Positions 17,201 through 23,048 of a stretch of 27,979 nucleotides of DNA are shown here, piece by piece (the first letter of the stretch is position 1; each line of letters begins with the position of its first letter). Location: NCBI GenBank assembly GCA_964388665.1, contig CAYMBJ010000052.1:1-27979 (forward strand), read 5' to 3'. The DNA comes from CALCCV01 sp964388665. Lineage in GTDB: Bacteria > Bdellovibrionota > Bdellovibrionia > Bdellovibrionales > Bdellovibrionaceae. The position numbers and the translations under genes were made by a program. The notes under the pieces are model-generated. The model had not been told where the DNA came from. It worked only from the letters and a program-made list of their open reading frames with translations, and ran no database searches.

Positions 17201-20073
17201 TGTGCTCAAAGTCTCAGTCGGCACTCTGGGCCTACGGCATCAGTGGCGACAATCCCATTCTTTTTGTCGTCATAAAAAATAAACATGAAATCAACCTCAT
17301 TCGTCAACTCCTCCATGCCCACGAATACTTTAGGTTCAAGGGCCTCAAGTACGATTTGGTAATTTTTAACGCAGAAACGAGTTCTTATCGCCTGTCTCTT
17401 CAGGACGAGCTTGTACATCAAGTGAGAATGGCAGGCCAACAGGCTTTACTCGATAAACATGGCGGAATCTTTATCTTAAGAAAGGAGATCATTCCGGCTG
17501 AGGATCTGTCATTGTTTCGAGTCATAGCGCGAATATACATTACTGCGGAAAATGGCAACCTAAAGGAACAGTTGGAGCGTTTAAAATTGAGCGGAACTCC
17601 TTTAAAAGAGAGTTCCTTCAGAGTGCGTGCACCCAAGGTCAAACGCAAAGCGATTGCTTTAGATATTCCAAAAAGGCAATTTGAGAACGGCTACGGAGGA
17701 TTCACAGAAGATGGCAAGGAGTATGTCATTTATCTGGAATCCAGCCATTCCACACCCGCGCCTTGGTGCAATGTCATTGCCAACGAACAGGAATTTGGCT
17801 TCCTAGTTTCAGAGCGGGGCAGCTCCTATACCTGGTCTAAAAATAGCCGAGAAAATCGCATCACTCCCTGGAGCAATGACCCAGTTTCCGATCCCTCAGG
17901 CGAGAGTATTTATATCTCTGATCTGGACACCAGCGAAAAGTGGTCACCCACACCCGGCCCCAGCAAGGGCCCAGATCCTTATTTGGTTCGCCATGGACAA
18001 GGCTACACTCACTTTGAAAACAACAATTACGAAATACGCCAAAAATTATCTATGTTTTGTTCGGTGGACAAAGAAGTAAAAGTTTGCCAACTGAAGTTGA
18101 AGAACGAAAGCACATCCACTCGTCGACTGGCGATTTTTTATTATGTGGAATTGGTTCTTGGCTATCAGCGGGCCAAAACAGTTGATCACATCGTGACTTC
18201 GCGAGACAAAACTCAAAACCTAATCCTTGCCCGAAATCCTTACAATGATGATTTTGGAAAACGCATCACCTATGTGGCGGCAAGCGAACCCTTTTCATCT
18301 TTTACCTGTGATCGCCGAAGCTTTTTGGGACCAAAAGGTGATTATCAAAACCCATCTGGCCTCAATGAAAAGAAGCTAGATCAGCGGATTGGAGCTGCAC
18401 TTGATTCCTGCGTGGCGCTGGAATTGGTGATCGAATTGGCGCCACAGCAAGAAAAGGAGGTCAGCTTTCTTTTGGGCCAGGCCTCGTCTGAGGCCGAAAT
18501 CAATCCTGTTGTCGCAGAAATTTTTCGCACAGATGGGGTCGCGAAGGAATTCAACAGCGTGATAAAGTATTGGGATGACATTTTAAGCGCAGTGCAGGTC
18601 ACAACTGCTTTTCCAGAATTTGATTTTTTAATAAATCGCTGGCTATTGTATCAAAATCTGTCTTGTCGGATTTGGGCCAGAACGGCCTTTTATCAATCCG
18701 GAGGGGCCTTTGGATTCAGGGATCAACTGCAAGACGTGACCGCACTACTTCACACGACGCCAAAAATCGCTCGCCAACAGATTTTGCTAGCGGCAAGCTG
18801 CCAATTTGTTGAAGGCGATGTGTTGCACTGGTGGCATCCGCCCTCAAACAAAGGCGTTCGCACGCACTTTTCTGATGATCTGCTGTGGCTTCCCTACTCC
18901 GTGGCAACCTATATTAAGGTTGTAGGTGAGCTTTCACTTGTTGACGAAGTGGTTCCATTTATTGAGGGCCCTGAACTTTCGCTTGAACAAGAGGACATGT
19001 ACTTTGCACCACAAAAAAGTCAGACGTCGGCGTCAATTTATGAACACTGCGTGAGAGCCATCGATAGGAGTTTAAAGCTTGGCACCCATGGTTTGCCTTT
19101 GATGGGAACCGGCGACTGGAATGATGGCATGAATCAGGTTGGTGCAAAGGGCAAAGGCGAAAGTGTGTGGATGGCCTGGTTTTTGATTTCTATATTGAAA
19201 TCCTTTATCAAACTTTGTGAATACAAAAACGATGTTGACCGAATTGCCGTTTACCAGAGCCACATTGAAAAACTTGGGCAAGCTCTAGAGACCACAGGCT
19301 GGGATGGACAGTGGTACAAAAGAGCGTATTTTGATGATGGTCAGCCACTGGGCTCTGCAGCAAGTGACGAATGCAAAATCGATTCGATTACACAATCCTG
19401 GGCTGCACTCTCTGGTGCAGCCAACCCAGAGCATCTCAAATTGTCTTTGAAATCTCTTAGCGAAAATCTTGTTAATGAAGCAGATCAATTGGTCCTGTTG
19501 TTTACGCCCCCCTTTGACAATACCGAGCTCAATCCGGGATACGTTAAAGGCTATCTTCCAGGAATTCGCGAAAACGGCGGGCAATACACCCACGCAGCCG
19601 TATGGGCGGCGATGGGTTTTGCTGCACATGGGGATGGCGATCAGGCATTTAAATTGCTTTCAATTTTAAACCCAATAAACCACGCACGATCAAAAAAAGA
19701 AGCGCTTGTCTATGGAGTGGAGCCCTATGTGATCGCAGCAGATGTGTACTCCAACCCCGCGCATGTTGGGCGAGGAGGTTGGACCTGGTATACTGGCTCA
19801 GCCGGATGGTACTATCGGGCCCTAACTGAATCAATTTTGGGGATATACCGCGAGGGAAGCCATCTTCGAATTGCTCCTTGCCTTCCTCAATCCATATCTG
19901 AATTTCAGATTGATTATAAATTTGGCTCAAGCCTCTACAAAATTCAAGTCAAACGGGGAGCGAGCGAGCAAGCTCAAGTGGCAAGAATTGCAATGGATGG
20001 ACAAACTCTTGAGAATTCCATCATCCCCTTGAGAGATGATGGAAAAACCTATCATGTTAGCGTTGTCCTGTGA
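11254..20073 (+). CDS. ndvB: Cyclic beta-1,2-glucan synthase (NdvB/ChvB/Cgs family)
   Basis: This giant inner-membrane enzyme of 2939 residues, in the family's size range (about 2800-2900), makes cyclic beta-1,2-glucan from UDP-glucose. The glucan accumulates in the periplasm. The N-terminal region (about 1-415) contains LLPRLEENYQCLVRAYKKL. Membrane segments lie near 418-475, 826-865 and 950-995. The GT84 glycosyltransferase lies between them, with DSDTQLP (Asp634, Asp636) and QHRWSRGDW (780-788). After about 1600 come two GH94-type beta-sandwich regions, then the GH94 catalytic barrel with FRDQLQD (2488-2494), TGDWNDGMNQVG (Asp pair 2621/2624) and NGGQYTHAAVWAA, which controls chain length. 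The start ATG overlaps the micro-ORF. A terminator follows the stop. Location in an N-ATPase unit suggests a joint osmotic or low-oxygen role. Confidence 0.95.
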   Translation: MNRKTIKDNNFLEMPPNLEFESPIRDEIFSPERLEQYALYLASELSISATRKRGRSLLPRLEENYQCLVRAYKKLTKSVQRGISVSPGGEWLIDNFHIIEDQVREVREDLPESYYRELPKILKGDLAGYPRVYAVAIALIAHQDSHIDVEVVKRFLDKYQTASPLLIGEVWAIAIALRLALIENLRRLANQIVHFQEIQEWADDCADQILSASKVSEDKVQEIKQELSKELQKPDTSDCFIIVQLSRRLRDQSSKVLPISDCLEQHLTSQDLNFEHVLHAEYQRQAASQVTISNIVTSMRLLSNIDWQEFFERVNLVDPILEMDPARAYGIMDFASRDRYRHTIEKIQKRTGVSELEIAKDVLALATEAQRSESDDLRKHHVGYYLIENGLRSLEKRIGYRPSFLEKVKRQILDHPTRFYLSVLFILTFLFLSPLLFYAYRQNAPLWSLALIALAAIVPISDSCLNLLNLIVTRIVKPRILPKIDLDKELPNSENAFVIVPTILADKNAASRVLDGLEIRYLSNQESNLFFGLLSDFADSNTESTQEDDELLEFLVNGIDELNQKYSTQHKKFFLFHRKRLWNGSENQWMGWERKRGKIHEFNRFLRGATDTSFIVAPPFGDLFSNIRYVITLDSDTQLPRGSAKKLLGTILHPLCQPQLDPQSGRVISGYGILQPRISITPESSERSWFARIFSGHTGIDPYTTAVSDVYQDLFGEGIYTGKGLYVVDCFEKALAGRIPENALLSHDLFEGLFARTALVTEIEFLDDYPTQYEAFSKRQHRWSRGDWQILPWLFPRVPDSNGNKVPNQLPFISRWKIFDNLRRSLVSTMVLLWLVLGWTILPGPAGIWTLIALLVLAFPSYVHATNNLLLHPRGIPWTSHFWNVWGDIRINTAQFLVSFICIPHQAYVHSDAIVRTLYRVFVSKQNLLNWQTAADVESRMSTRGQTSAQIIAVPILGSLGLYGYLFYFYPWSLFAASPLLISWALFPIVAKQMSRSRLKHRPILEPMEIDQIRNVARKTWNFFETFVTDKENWLPPDNFQEDPKPLIAHRTSPTNLGLLLLSTCSAYDFGYITPIEMLERLRRTLSSMLKLDRCFGHYYNWYDTQSLQPLAPKYISTVDSGNLAGHLITVKQICLSVMDEPIFSRQSFLGIIDTLKIAEENIKKLESSLQASHEGRSGFDNDLLTIRIRECLDSCVCEDGSTLFNYRFALLEVQKNIEALNQFIDSLSHDHGETHYQAISMWLNSSLQMTKACINQIDSLLPYSEKDLAAIFPLFNEQDSNLFSKWQILISSLGSIKSLKDHQSLCKNLSDLIAIGQAQSAPSDHQVIPPTHNLSQIREAFLSVTDFCSQLTKGAEELSETCNELATTMDFKVLFNGQRKLFSIGYNVEHGTLDNSYYDLLASESRLASFIAIAKGDVPQSHWFHLGRQMTSVYKQRVLISWSASMFEYLMPLLVMKNYPDTLLNETQLAVIRQQMIYCKRHGLPWGISESAYNARDLQMNYQYGPFGVPGMGLKRGLSDDLVVSPYSTALAAMVSTQDIYSNFNRLMSENLLTDFGFYESIDYTKGRIQPGQNHAIVRNFMVHHQGMILTALDNVINENVLQKRFHQDLMIRSSELLLQERTPKRVSISHPRAEETRIEKSEAFDKHPNLRHIKFVNTSHPITQVLSNGRYTVMLTAAGSGYSRCENISLSRWNEDSMSNSHGSYIFIEDVTTNLYWSASFEPMNSQPEAYKTSFSEHKAEFWCNKNEIASHTEVIVSSEDDVEMRRITLINHSDVVHTLNLTSYLEPILTSHNADIAHRAFSNLFIETEYIPSKTALLASRRKRTETEKEIWGVHLVTFDGEQTQAVEYETNRNNFIGRANNISAPKMIGARNSLSNTVGGVLDPILSLRKQVKLAPHATVRLCFVSGVTHSREDALRLIDRYHDHHVFDREDEMGWTQSQAELRHLNISFDEARYFQELGNSLLYPCGPMRSTLAKHELCSKSQSALWAYGISGDNPILFVVIKNKHEINLIRQLLHAHEYFRFKGLKYDLVIFNAETSSYRLSLQDELVHQVRMAGQQALLDKHGGIFILRKEIIPAEDLSLFRVIARIYITAENGNLKEQLERLKLSGTPLKESSFRVRAPKVKRKAIALDIPKRQFENGYGGFTEDGKEYVIYLESSHSTPAPWCNVIANEQEFGFLVSERGSSYTWSKNSRENRITPWSNDPVSDPSGESIYISDLDTSEKWSPTPGPSKGPDPYLVRHGQGYTHFENNNYEIRQKLSMFCSVDKEVKVCQLKLKNESTSTRRLAIFYYVELVLGYQRAKTVDHIVTSRDKTQNLILARNPYNDDFGKRITYVAASEPFSSFTCDRRSFLGPKGDYQNPSGLNEKKLDQRIGAALDSCVALELVIELAPQQEKEVSFLLGQASSEAEINPVVAEIFRTDGVAKEFNSVIKYWDDILSAVQVTTAFPEFDFLINRWLLYQNLSCRIWARTAFYQSGGAFGFRDQLQDVTALLHTTPKIARQQILLAASCQFVEGDVLHWWHPPSNKGVRTHFSDDLLWLPYSVATYIKVVGELSLVDEVVPFIEGPELSLEQEDMYFAPQKSQTSASIYEHCVRAIDRSLKLGTHGLPLMGTGDWNDGMNQVGAKGKGESVWMAWFLISILKSFIKLCEYKNDVDRIAVYQSHIEKLGQALETTGWDGQWYKRAYFDDGQPLGSAASDECKIDSITQSWAALSGAANPEHLKLSLKSLSENLVNEADQLVLLFTPPFDNTELNPGYVKGYLPGIRENGGQYTHAAVWAAMGFAAHGDGDQAFKLLSILNPINHARSKKEALVYGVEPYVIAADVYSNPAHVGRGGWTWYTGSAGWYYRALTESILGIYREGSHLRIAPCLPQSISEFQIDYKFGSSLYKIQVKRGASEQAQVARIAMDGQTLENSIIPLRDDGKTYHVSVVL

Positions 20074-20074
20074 C

Positions 20075-20106
20075 GGATCTCCTCTTACCTAAGGGAGTCC
20101 TTTTTT
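20075..20106 (+). terminator. Terminator of the ldhA-cgs unit
   Basis: GGA(T)CTCC and GGAGTCC form a 7-bp stem with one bulged T around an 11-base loop, followed directly by TTTTTT at 20101-20106. It begins one base after the glucan synthase stop codon. It overlaps the last codons of the convergent minus-strand gene. Confidence 0.65.
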
Positions 20107-20339
20107 GATTTTCGGTTTTCTGAAAGATAATTTTTTTGAAGCCTCGAAAAGCTCCGCTTGAACGAGCTGACATTGATCTTTCTGTAATCGTCATCACCAA
20201 AAAGCACAACCTCAGCATTGAAATCTGTGCTCATTTCTTCGCTGTTATCTGAAAAATTAAGTGACTTCAGGTTTTGACTATTAACAGAGCCCAATGTTTC
20301 TTTTTGTTGAGAACTCAAACTTGAAAGTTTCACGTTCAT
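20085..20339 (-). CDS. 84-aa hydrophilic protein of unknown function
   Basis: The start chosen is ATG at 20339, with a perfect GGAGG (20345-20349) five bases upstream; the same frame is open further upstream without a comparable start. The product (MNVKLSSLSSQQKETLGS..., ending KKDSLR) is rich in Ser, Asn and Lys. It has an acidic middle (VVLFGDDDYRKINV) and a basic tail (FKRSFSRLQKNYLSENRK), with no signal peptide or membrane helix. No family is recognised. A very good sigma-54 promoter match at 20373-20389 lies at the right distance, with an expected leader of about 24 bases. It is convergent with the glucan synthase and divergent from the 96-aa secreted protein. The strong promoter and ribosome site make it likely to be a real gene. 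Confidence 0.65.
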   Translation of the reverse strand: MNVKLSSLSSQQKETLGSVNSQNLKSLNFSDNSEEMSTDFNAEVVLFGDDDYRKINVSSFKRSFSRLQKNYLSENRKSKKDSLR

Positions 20340-20372
20340 TTTTTCCTCCGTTCTACTAGCACTAACAAAATT

Positions 20373-20389
20373 TGCGAATTCTGTGCCAA
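20373..20389 (-). promoter_or_regulatory. Putative sigma-54 promoter of the 84-aa gene
   Basis: On the minus strand TTGGCACAGAATTCGCA has a perfect -24 element (TTGGCAC), GG-N10-GC spacing and a -12 element TCGCA with one mismatch to TTGCA. Transcription should start near 20362, leaving about 24 bases including GGAGG before the ATG at 20339. Confidence 0.7.
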
Positions 20390-20500
20390 GATTCAAACTC
20401 ACCGCCTTCGAACAGAAGCGTTTACAGCCTCGATACTGAGACAATCTGTCACAGCATTAGGAATTTGAGTACGTCCCCCCCACGCTCTTCCCCAATTGCA

Positions 20501-20552
20501 CGTCTCTCCCGACAACTGAGACGGGCTGTAGCCAGCTCTGAGCGGAGCTGGC
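20501..20552. repeat. Two perfect inverted repeats between divergent sigma-54 promoters
   Basis: CGTCTC-N11-GAGACG spans 20501-20523 and GCCAGCTC-N6-GAGCTGGC spans 20531-20552. The second is about 72 bases upstream of the -24 element of the + strand promoter at 20623 and about 142 bases upstream of the minus-strand promoter at 20389. These are distances typical of activator (enhancer-binding protein) sites. The second repeat could also form a hairpin followed by ATTCTTTATT, but no transcript is expected to end there. The interval 20390-20622 holds no other gene that I can support. Confidence 0.5.
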
Positions 20553-20622
20553 ATTCTTTATTGCAAGCACTCCTGCTCTGACTGTGGTGGGGTCAAAAGA
20601 TCACCGAATCCCTTGAATTTGC

Positions 20623-20638
20623 TGGCACATACTTTGCT
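20623..20638 (+). promoter_or_regulatory. Putative sigma-54 promoter of the 96-aa secreted protein
   Basis: TGGCACATACTTTGCT matches the consensus TGGCACG-N4-TTGCW at every fixed position but one. GG (20624-20625) and GC (20636-20637) are exactly 10 bases apart. The expected start near 20648 leaves a leader of about 78 bases before the ATG at 20726. It is the best sigma-54 match in the window. Confidence 0.75.
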
Positions 20639-20725
20639 TCTCCGGTTTGACTGTTCGGTACATCTAAACTGGGCAAAAAAAACGTCGGGTAAAAAATAAA
20701 CCGGATTTACAAAAAGGGAGGAAAA

Positions 20726-21016
20726 ATGAACAAATTGTTTATTGCCGCAATCACTATGGCAGCGAGTATGATGATGAGCACAGATGCCAACGCAGCGAAA
20801 TGTACAGTGGAGCTGTATGACAGGTATGCATACTATATCACTTCTGTGAGTCGAGCAGAGGGATGTGAAGAAGCTCGCCAAGCTTGTTTTCAAAAAGCCC
20901 GTCAATACACTTGGGGCAGTTTCTGCTATGACACGCGCAGAAACAACACTTGGGATGCCGATGGTGGCTACAAATTGGGCCCCGGTCACCCTAGACAGTA
21001 TGCATGGGGCTGGTAA
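20726..21016 (+). CDS. Small secreted cysteine-containing protein
   Basis: ATG at 20726 follows GGGAGG, a strong ribosome binding site. The 96-residue product starts with a classical signal peptide (MNKLFIAAITMAASMMM, predicted cut after ADANAA-type residues near 23-24). That leaves a mature periplasmic or secreted domain of about 72 residues with four Cys (KCTVE, EGCEEA, QACFQ, SFCYD), likely two disulfides. The mature part is rich in Tyr, Trp, Arg and Gly, with a C-terminus HPRQYAWGW. No family is recognised. A sigma-54-type promoter at 20623 and divergence from the 84-aa gene suggest shared control. A longer minus-strand frame covers the same bases but lacks signal and ribosome-site evidence. 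Confidence 0.75.
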   Translation: MNKLFIAAITMAASMMMSTDANAAKCTVELYDRYAYYITSVSRAEGCEEARQACFQKARQYTWGSFCYDTRRNNTWDADGGYKLGPGHPRQYAWGW

Positions 21017-21130
21017 TTTATTAATTACATTTTCTGACGGGCCTGCAAATGCAAGTCCGTTAGAACATATTCATCCGTAACCTCGAGTTCCTAGCCTATT
21101 GCTTGAGCTCCGATTGGATATTTGGCCTGT

Positions 21131-21142
21131 TCTCGATCGAGA
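21131..21142. repeat. 12-bp perfect palindrome upstream of motA
   Basis: TCTCGATCGAGA is a perfect palindrome about 85 bases before the motA start, followed at 21150 by a further half-site TCGAGA. It could be an operator. No known regulator is recognised. Confidence 0.35.
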
Positions 21143-21180
21143 CCAACGTCGAGACCTCACCGGCATTCCCATCACCAACC

Positions 21181-21208
21181 TCAATTTTTGGTGTGTATTT
21201 TCCGATAG
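21181..21208 (+). promoter_or_regulatory. Possible sigma-28 (FliA) promoter of motAB
   Basis: TCAA-N16-TCCGATAG resembles the flagellar consensus TAAA-N15-GCCGATAA (3 of 4 and 6 of 8 bases, spacer one base long). It lies 19 bases before the motA ATG, so the transcript leader would be very short. Weak call based on gene context. Confidence 0.3.
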
Positions 21209-21226
21209 GCTCACCAGAGGTTAAAT

Positions 21227-22015
21227 ATGAATGTATCTTCTCTATTTGGGCTGCTCATGGCACTATCGATCGCGATCGGCGCTGCGGCCACAGCTACAAA
21301 AAACTGGAAGGTTTTTTTAGATTGGCATGCCATGCTAATTGTCGTAGGCGGCACAATCGCAGCCTCGCTCATCAGTTTCTCCGGCCCAAAACTTGTGGGT
21401 CTTTTCAAAGTATTCTTCGTCAAAGTTCTTGGCCGACAACAAGAAATCAAAGTTGCTTTCAATGAGATCGTTGATTTAGCAAAAGGGTATCGCGAGAATG
21501 AAAAGTATTTAAAAGACAAAGTGGGCACTCTAAAATGTCACTTTCTTCGTGAAGCCATCGAACTCATGGTAAAAGGTGGTATCGACCCTGCCGAACTAGA
21601 TGGTATTCTTAGGATGAGAGCGGACGCGATCCACCACCGTCATGAACAAGACGCTGAAATGTTCAAGGCGCTTTCCAAATTCCCACCAGCCTTTGGCCTA
21701 ATGGGCGCCGTGATGGGCATGATTGCAATGATGCAAAATCTAGGGGGCGCGGACGCAATGGCCAGCGTAGGTCCCTCTCTTGCTGTTGCCCTCGTCGCCA
21801 CCCTCTACGGAATCGCAATCGCCAATTTTATCTTTTTGCCGCTTGGAGAAAATCTACACAAGCTCAACAAAATGGACTCCATTATCCGTAAGATGGTTCT
21901 CTATGGTGTCAAACTCATTCGCATGAAGAAGCACCCCCTCGTTGTGGAAGAAAGTATTCTGAGTCTCATACTGCCATCTGAACGAGAGCCGCTCAGGAAG
22001 AAAAAGGCGAGTTAA
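21227..22015 (+). CDS. motA: Flagellar motor stator protein MotA
   Basis: This inner-membrane stator subunit forms, with MotB, the ion channel that powers flagellar rotation. It has 262 residues, the usual length. ATG at 21227 follows GAGG. Four membrane segments are visible: residues about 5-23, 31-50, 145-170 and 180-203. The conserved Pro residues lie in FPPAFGLMGAVMGMI and SVGPSLAVALVATLYG, followed by IAIANFIFLPLGENLHK. The charged cytoplasmic loop between segments 2 and 3 includes ELDGILRMRADAIHHRHEQD. motB follows after five bases. The ion used (H+ or Na+) is not evident. The next gene upstream is the secreted Cys protein, probably a separate unit. Confidence 0.93.
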   Translation: MNVSSLFGLLMALSIAIGAAATATKNWKVFLDWHAMLIVVGGTIAASLISFSGPKLVGLFKVFFVKVLGRQQEIKVAFNEIVDLAKGYRENEKYLKDKVGTLKCHFLREAIELMVKGGIDPAELDGILRMRADAIHHRHEQDAEMFKALSKFPPAFGLMGAVMGMIAMMQNLGGADAMASVGPSLAVALVATLYGIAIANFIFLPLGENLHKLNKMDSIIRKMVLYGVKLIRMKKHPLVVEESILSLILPSEREPLRKKKAS

Positions 22016-22020
22016 CGGCC

Positions 22021-22764
22021 ATGGGTGCACCTAATCTAGAATCTACTTCAAAATCAGATGAGTCTTCGGATCTAGCAGATTCTTTCGAGGAAGCTGTTGT
22101 CATCAATGTTGAAGAAGGTGAAGGCCCCTGGCTAGTTAGCTACGCGGATCTAATGACTCTTTTAATGGGATTCTTTGCACTGATTGCCAGCATGTCCACA
22201 ATTAATAAAGAAAATTTTGAAACCGCAAAACAGTCGGCAGCCCAAGCCTTTGGCGGCGAATATGAAAAGCCTTATGAAGAACTCGGTGAAAGTCTGAAAA
22301 AGTTCATCAAAGAAAACAATCTTGAAGATCTCGTGGACATTGAAGTCGGCGTAAATGGAGTTCAACTCACCTTTTCTGGGACACTCTTTTTTGAATCAGG
22401 TGAATACAGGGTAAAGGAGCGTGGGGCATATCTCATGACTCAACTGTCCGCCGCGATTCAGAAAGAAAAAAATCAATACAGCGCACTTGTTGAAGGCCAC
22501 ACAGATAGCGTTCCCATCAGCCAGGGTGTGATCGCAAGCAATTGGGAGCTTTCAGGCATTCGCGCCGCTCGCATTGCCCAAATCCTTGAAGACAACGGCA
22601 TGGATCGAATGAAAATGACTATAATTGGCTGGGGTGAAACCAAACCCGCCTTTCCCGAACACAATGAACTCGGTGTAGTCATTCCAGAAAATCGAGAAAA
22701 AAATCGTCGAGTGGTCCTAAGAATTTACGACAGTAAAATATCGGATGATCCTGTCAGCAAATAG
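22021..22764 (+). CDS. motB: Flagellar motor stator protein MotB
   Basis: This is the stator subunit that carries the ion-binding Asp and anchors the stator to peptidoglycan. It has 247 residues. An acidic cytoplasmic N-terminus (about 1-36) precedes the single membrane helix with WLVSYADLMTLLMGFFALI; Asp43 is the ion-carrying residue. A plug/linker region follows, then the OmpA-like peptidoglycan-binding domain with VEGHTDSVPI (His160, Thr161, Asp162) and NWELSGIRAARIAQIL and NRRVVLRI near the end. ATG at 22021 follows motA by five bases. Bacteria of this type often hold several stator pairs, so this need not be the only one. Confidence 0.93.
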   Translation: MGAPNLESTSKSDESSDLADSFEEAVVINVEEGEGPWLVSYADLMTLLMGFFALIASMSTINKENFETAKQSAAQAFGGEYEKPYEELGESLKKFIKENNLEDLVDIEVGVNGVQLTFSGTLFFESGEYRVKERGAYLMTQLSAAIQKEKNQYSALVEGHTDSVPISQGVIASNWELSGIRAARIAQILEDNGMDRMKMTIIGWGETKPAFPEHNELGVVIPENREKNRRVVLRIYDSKISDDPVSK

Positions 22765-22803
22765 AAGACGTGTATTCGCGTCGGGACAATAATGTTTTTC
22801 CAT

Positions 22804-23034
22804 TTACGTTTTACCTTTGCAAAAGACAATCAAAGTATGTAGTCCACTGACAACTTTGCCATTATAGCGCGCTACAAACAGCGCTTGTGATGTGGTCGTG
22901 TGAAGTGCTTGAATCCTTCGAACAAGGTTCTCAAGGCTTGAAGGATAACCAAGCTGCCCAGCAAGTTCACTTACTCAAGAAAGATCAAAGTCTTTCATTT
23001 TGTCAATTTGAATTGGTGACTCAATTTTATTCAT
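22804..23034 (-). pseudogene. Remnant of a GNAT-family acetyltransferase
   Basis: On the minus strand an ATG at 23034 opens a frame MNKIESPIQIDKMKDF that meets an in-frame TGA at 22975-22977. It then continues VSELAGQLGYPSSLENLVRR, then FVARYNGKVVSGLHTL, and ends at TAA 22804-22806. The segment after the TGA is the typical N-terminal third of GNAT acetyltransferases (an alpha-1 'LxxQLGYP' stretch followed by strands with an 'VxxxxGxVVGxL'-like turn). The acetyl-CoA-binding half is absent. It therefore looks like a decayed, truncated gene. TGA is a real stop in this genome (for example at the ends of ppsA and atpA), so read-through is not assumed. It starts 14 bases after the stop of the upstream methyltransferase. 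Confidence 0.6.
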
Positions 23035-23048
23035 AAATGGTACTGCGC

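Noticed and set aside
20372..20581. Plus-strand frame of 69 codons in the divergent promoter region
   Set aside because: It crosses a sigma-54-type promoter and both inverted repeats, has no ribosome site and encodes a low-complexity Ser/Arg-rich product.
20661..20692. Sigma-28-type promoter TAAA-N16-TCGGGTAA before the secreted protein
   Set aside because: The -10 half matches at only about five of eight positions and the sigma-54 site just upstream is far better.
20558..20989. Minus-strand open frame of 143 codons opposite the secreted protein
   Set aside because: It lacks a ribosome site and a recognisable domain, while the + strand frame has a signal peptide, strong ribosome site and promoter.
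22766..22800. Terminator after motB
   Set aside because: Only a four-base GACG/CGTC stem precedes a short T-run, too weak to call.
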